NCBI GenBank assembly: GCA_024640665.1
Contig: JAHEEO010000127.1
Span: 1 to 8,958 of the forward strand
Reading direction: 5' to 3'
DNA length: 8,958 nucleotides
DNA from: Rhodospirillales bacterium
Lineage (GTDB): Bacteria > Pseudomonadota > Gammaproteobacteria > Steroidobacterales > Rariloculaceae
Translations under genes and position numbers: made by a program
The notes under the pieces: generated by a model
The model's input: the letters and a program-made list of their open reading frames with translations, nothing else
Database searches by the model: none
What the model was told of the DNA's origin: nothing
In this document: piece after piece, positions 7,382 to 8,958 of the stretch
How the letters are laid out: every line of letters starts with the position of its first letter
How positions within the stretch are numbered: the stretch's first letter is position 1

Positions 7382-7864
7382 TTAGAATATTGCAACTGAG
7401 CATCCAACCGGAATCATATCGAACAGCTCGATAACATCTTCATTGGCCATGCGTATACAGCCAATTGATGCCGGTTGACCGAGCAAATGCGTTTCGGCCG
7501 TGCCATGAATATAAATATAACGACGCATGGTATCTACACTGCCGAGACGATTCTTGCCAAGCTCTTTACCGGAAAGCCATAGTATGCGGGACAATATCCA
7601 ATCACGATTTGGCTCATGCACAGCACAGCCGGGTGAATACACTTCGCCAGTTGGACGGCGCCCGACGAACACACTTCCCGGTGGCAGGCCAGAACCAATT
7701 TTCGCCCGGACTACATGCTCCCCCAACGGAGTTCGATAACTGCCTTGCTGGGAGCCGTTGCCAAACCTGGATGTCGAAACGCGGTACCGGTATTGCAGGT
7801 TCCCAGCGTCATGCACTTCCAGACACTGAGTCGCGGTATCTACTTTAATCTCAAGTCGAGTCAC
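7382..7864 (-). CDS. Signal-less YkuD-fold protein, probable cytoplasmic L,D-carboxypeptidase (ElsL/LdcV-like)
   Basis: YkuD enzymes use a Cys nucleophile to attack the meso-DAP-D-Ala bond and either crosslink (transpeptidase) or hydrolyse (L,D-carboxypeptidase). The catalytic domain fills the whole 160 residues. The strand STSRFGNGSQQGSYRTPLGEH occupies 30-50, FVGRRPTGE is 66-74, and the active site runs from His120-Gly121 to SIGCIRM (133-139) with nucleophile Cys136 and Arg138. There is no signal peptide, membrane anchor, LysM or other wall-binding domain, so the protein should stay cytoplasmic. With nagZ next, that favours trimming recycled tetrapeptides, the role shown for the YkuD proteins ElsL (Acinetobacter) and LdcV (Vibrio). 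The usual SHGC is SIGC: the second motif His is Ile134. The start is GTG, forced by an in-frame TAG two codons upstream. Gap to the rlmD stop is 7 bases. Fold certain; reaction inferred. Confidence 0.85.
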   Translation of the reverse strand: MTRLEIKVDTATQCLEVHDAGNLQYRYRVSTSRFGNGSQQGSYRTPLGEHVVRAKIGSGLPPGSVFVGRRPTGEVYSPGCAVHEPNRDWILSRILWLSGKELGKNRLGSVDTMRRYIYIHGTAETHLLGQPASIGCIRMANEDVIELFDMIPVGCSVAIF

Positions 7865-7871
7865 ACGCTAA

Positions 7872-8958
7872 TTACTGACGATCGAACACAGCCATCACTT
7901 CTGCATGATGGGTATTCGGGAACATATCAAAAACGCGCGCGGTACTCATGACGTATCCGTGCTCTTCGCTCAAGACTTTAGCATCCCTCGCTAGCGTCGC
8001 GGGATGACATGAAACATAGACTATGCGGCGCGGCGACATTGCGGCCCAATCCGAACCAAGTGCAGCGGCGCCGCTTCGCGGCGGGTCCAGTACAACGACG
8101 TCCCATGGTTCCCGCAAGACGCTCCAGCCACCTTGCATCAGATCTGCCGTAATGAACTGGCAATTGTCCAGCTTATTCAGCTCCGCGTTTTTTGCTGCCC
8201 TAGCCACAAGACCTGCGTCCCCTTCTACGCCCACAACCCGTGCAGCTTTTCTGGCAAACGGCAAACTAAAGTTGCCGACACCACAAAATAGATCCAGCAC
8301 TTTATCCGTTGCACCTATTCCAGAAACGTCAACAGCCTCTTTTACCATTAACTTATTAATGATCGCGTTGACTTGGATAAAGTCAGTGGGAGCGAACTCA
8401 ATACGCACATCGAATTCATTCAGGTTATAGAACAAAGTTCTTGCCTGCGCCAATGGTCGTACAGTGCCAGGTCCACCAGTTTGCACATAAACGTCGAGAT
8501 CGAGCTTCTTACCGAACTCTAAAAACAGCGTCTCGTCTTCGACCGGCAGCGGGTCCAAAGCTCGGACGACTAGGGCCCCTGCCGAATCGCCAATAGCCAC
8601 TTCAAACTGGGGAATCCGCCGTGCCGAGCGCGCAAGTGTCAATGTACTTGCCAAATCGCCGATTGCATTCCCGATAGGCGGAACCAAAACCGGACAGTGA
8701 TTCATATCCGTAACATACGGTGCCGCCCGCTCTCGAAATCCGACCAGTGCACGGCCTTTGCCCTCAACGTATCGAGCACCAAGCCGAGCTCGCCGCCGAT
8801 ACGCCCACTGCGGCGACGCGACTGGCTCCAGCCATTCGGTCGGCTGTAGCCCACCAATTCGAGAAAACGCTTGTGCAACGACTTGTTGCTTGAATGCCAA
8901 TTGGGCGCCGTAGCTCATATGCTGTATTGCACACGCACCACACCGGCCGAAATACTCG
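7872..8958 (-). CDS. rlmD: 23S rRNA (uracil-1939-C5)-methyltransferase RlmD (5' end outside window)
   Basis: RlmD uses SAM to form 5-methyluridine at position 1939 of 23S rRNA and carries a 4Fe-4S cluster. The ATG at 8918 is not the true start. The 13 codons upstream to the right edge continue the family sequence in frame (EYFGRCGACAIQH) and supply two cluster cysteines of the CGxC motif. The N-terminal TRAM domain and first cluster Cys lie off the edge. Counting from the ATG at 8918: probable fourth cluster Cys75 (NHCPVL), central domain, SAM motif VLDLFCGVGNF 207-217, LDPPRSG 277-283, nucleophile Cys304 in YVSCHPATLARD, and probable general base Glu340 near the C-terminus. The paralogues TrmA and RlmC are less likely, because the FQVN-like block and CGxC cluster region match RlmD best. 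First visible gene of the minus-strand operon. Confidence 0.93.
   Translation of the reverse strand, partial: EYFGRCGACAIQHMSYGAQLAFKQQVVAQAFSRIGGLQPTEWLEPVASPQWAYRRRARLGARYVEGKGRALVGFRERAAPYVTDMNHCPVLVPPIGNAIGDLASTLTLARSARRIPQFEVAIGDSAGALVVRALDPLPVEDETLFLEFGKKLDLDVYVQTGGPGTVRPLAQARTLFYNLNEFDVRIEFAPTDFIQVNAIINKLMVKEAVDVSGIGATDKVLDLFCGVGNFSLPFARKAARVVGVEGDAGLVARAAKNAELNKLDNCQFITADLMQGGWSVLREPWDVVVLDPPRSGAAALGSDWAAMSPRRIVYVSCHPATLARDAKVLSEEHGYVMSTARVFDMFPNTHHAEVMAVFDRQ

Larger units (their letters stand above)
4009..8958 (-). other. Predicted six-gene operon (rlmD, YkuD protein, nagZ, hpt, MTI phosphorylase, PAS-GGDEF)
   Basis: Six genes run the same way with gaps of 7, 10, 2 and 6 bases, then 46 bases before the preferred PAS-GGDEF start (or an overlap if an upstream start is used). 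No terminator-like hairpin with a T-run is seen at any junction, and the gaps are too short for ordinary promoters. The promoter must lie beyond the right edge or inside a coding region. Operon status is inferred from spacing only. Confidence 0.75.

Noticed and set aside
8023..8430. 135-codon plus-strand frame opposite rlmD
   Set aside because: Overlaps the conserved SAM-binding and catalytic Cys regions of RlmD; low-complexity Ser/Thr/Ala composition and no plausible start context.
1..8958. Search by eye for tRNA, rRNA, CRISPR, IS ends, att sites, defence genes
   Set aside because: No clover-leaf, spaced direct repeats, transposase motifs or terminal inverted repeats were noticed. Coding sequence of housekeeping and salvage genes explains nearly every base.

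Overview
The window looks like chromosomal DNA of a gammaproteobacterium with moderate GC content (judged by eye, not counted). The evidence is protein similarity recalled from memory: the Mfd, CsiV, MTI phosphorylase, HPRT and NagZ sequences resemble Pseudomonas and enterobacterial versions. The grouping mfd, csiV, MTI phosphorylase, nagZ also recalls the Pseudomonas aeruginosa locus. I see no mobile element, tRNA, rRNA, CRISPR array or foreign-looking island. Coding density is very high, and no gap between genes exceeds about 50 bases.

Left arm, plus strand (1-3986): the 3' seven-eighths of mfd (transcription-repair coupling factor), open at the left edge, followed 27 bases later by csiV, a secreted peptidoglycan-binding protein. 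A good -10-like box lies just before csiV, which has no visible ribosome binding site. csiV carries an imperfect in-frame hexanucleotide repeat and a short Glu-Pro tract.

Right arm, minus strand (8958 down to 4009): six tightly packed genes that look like one operon. In transcription order they are rlmD (23S rRNA m5U methyltransferase, running off the right edge), a YkuD-fold protein without a signal peptide, nagZ, a hypoxanthine-guanine phosphoribosyltransferase, an S-methyl-5'-thioinosine phosphorylase, and a PAS-GGDEF protein. The first five are separated by 2-10 bases. The operon converges on csiV across a 22-base gap.

How they fit together: NagZ trims GlcNAc from anhydro-muropeptides in the cytoplasm. 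The adjacent signal-less YkuD protein is best read as a cytoplasmic L,D-carboxypeptidase of the ElsL/LdcV type, acting on the same recycled muropeptides, rather than as a periplasmic transpeptidase. The phosphorylase releases hypoxanthine from methylthioinosine and the phosphoribosyltransferase turns hypoxanthine into IMP, so the two form a consecutive purine salvage pair. The terminal PAS-GGDEF protein has lost the catalytic GGDEF residues but keeps an RxxD inhibitory site at the right spacing, so it may sense c-di-GMP rather than make it. With CsiV across the convergent junction, three of the eight genes concern peptidoglycan. The least ordinary points are the signal-less YkuD protein, the degenerate GGDEF with an intact I-site, and an altered signature loop in NagZ. 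I do not see a wholly new system.
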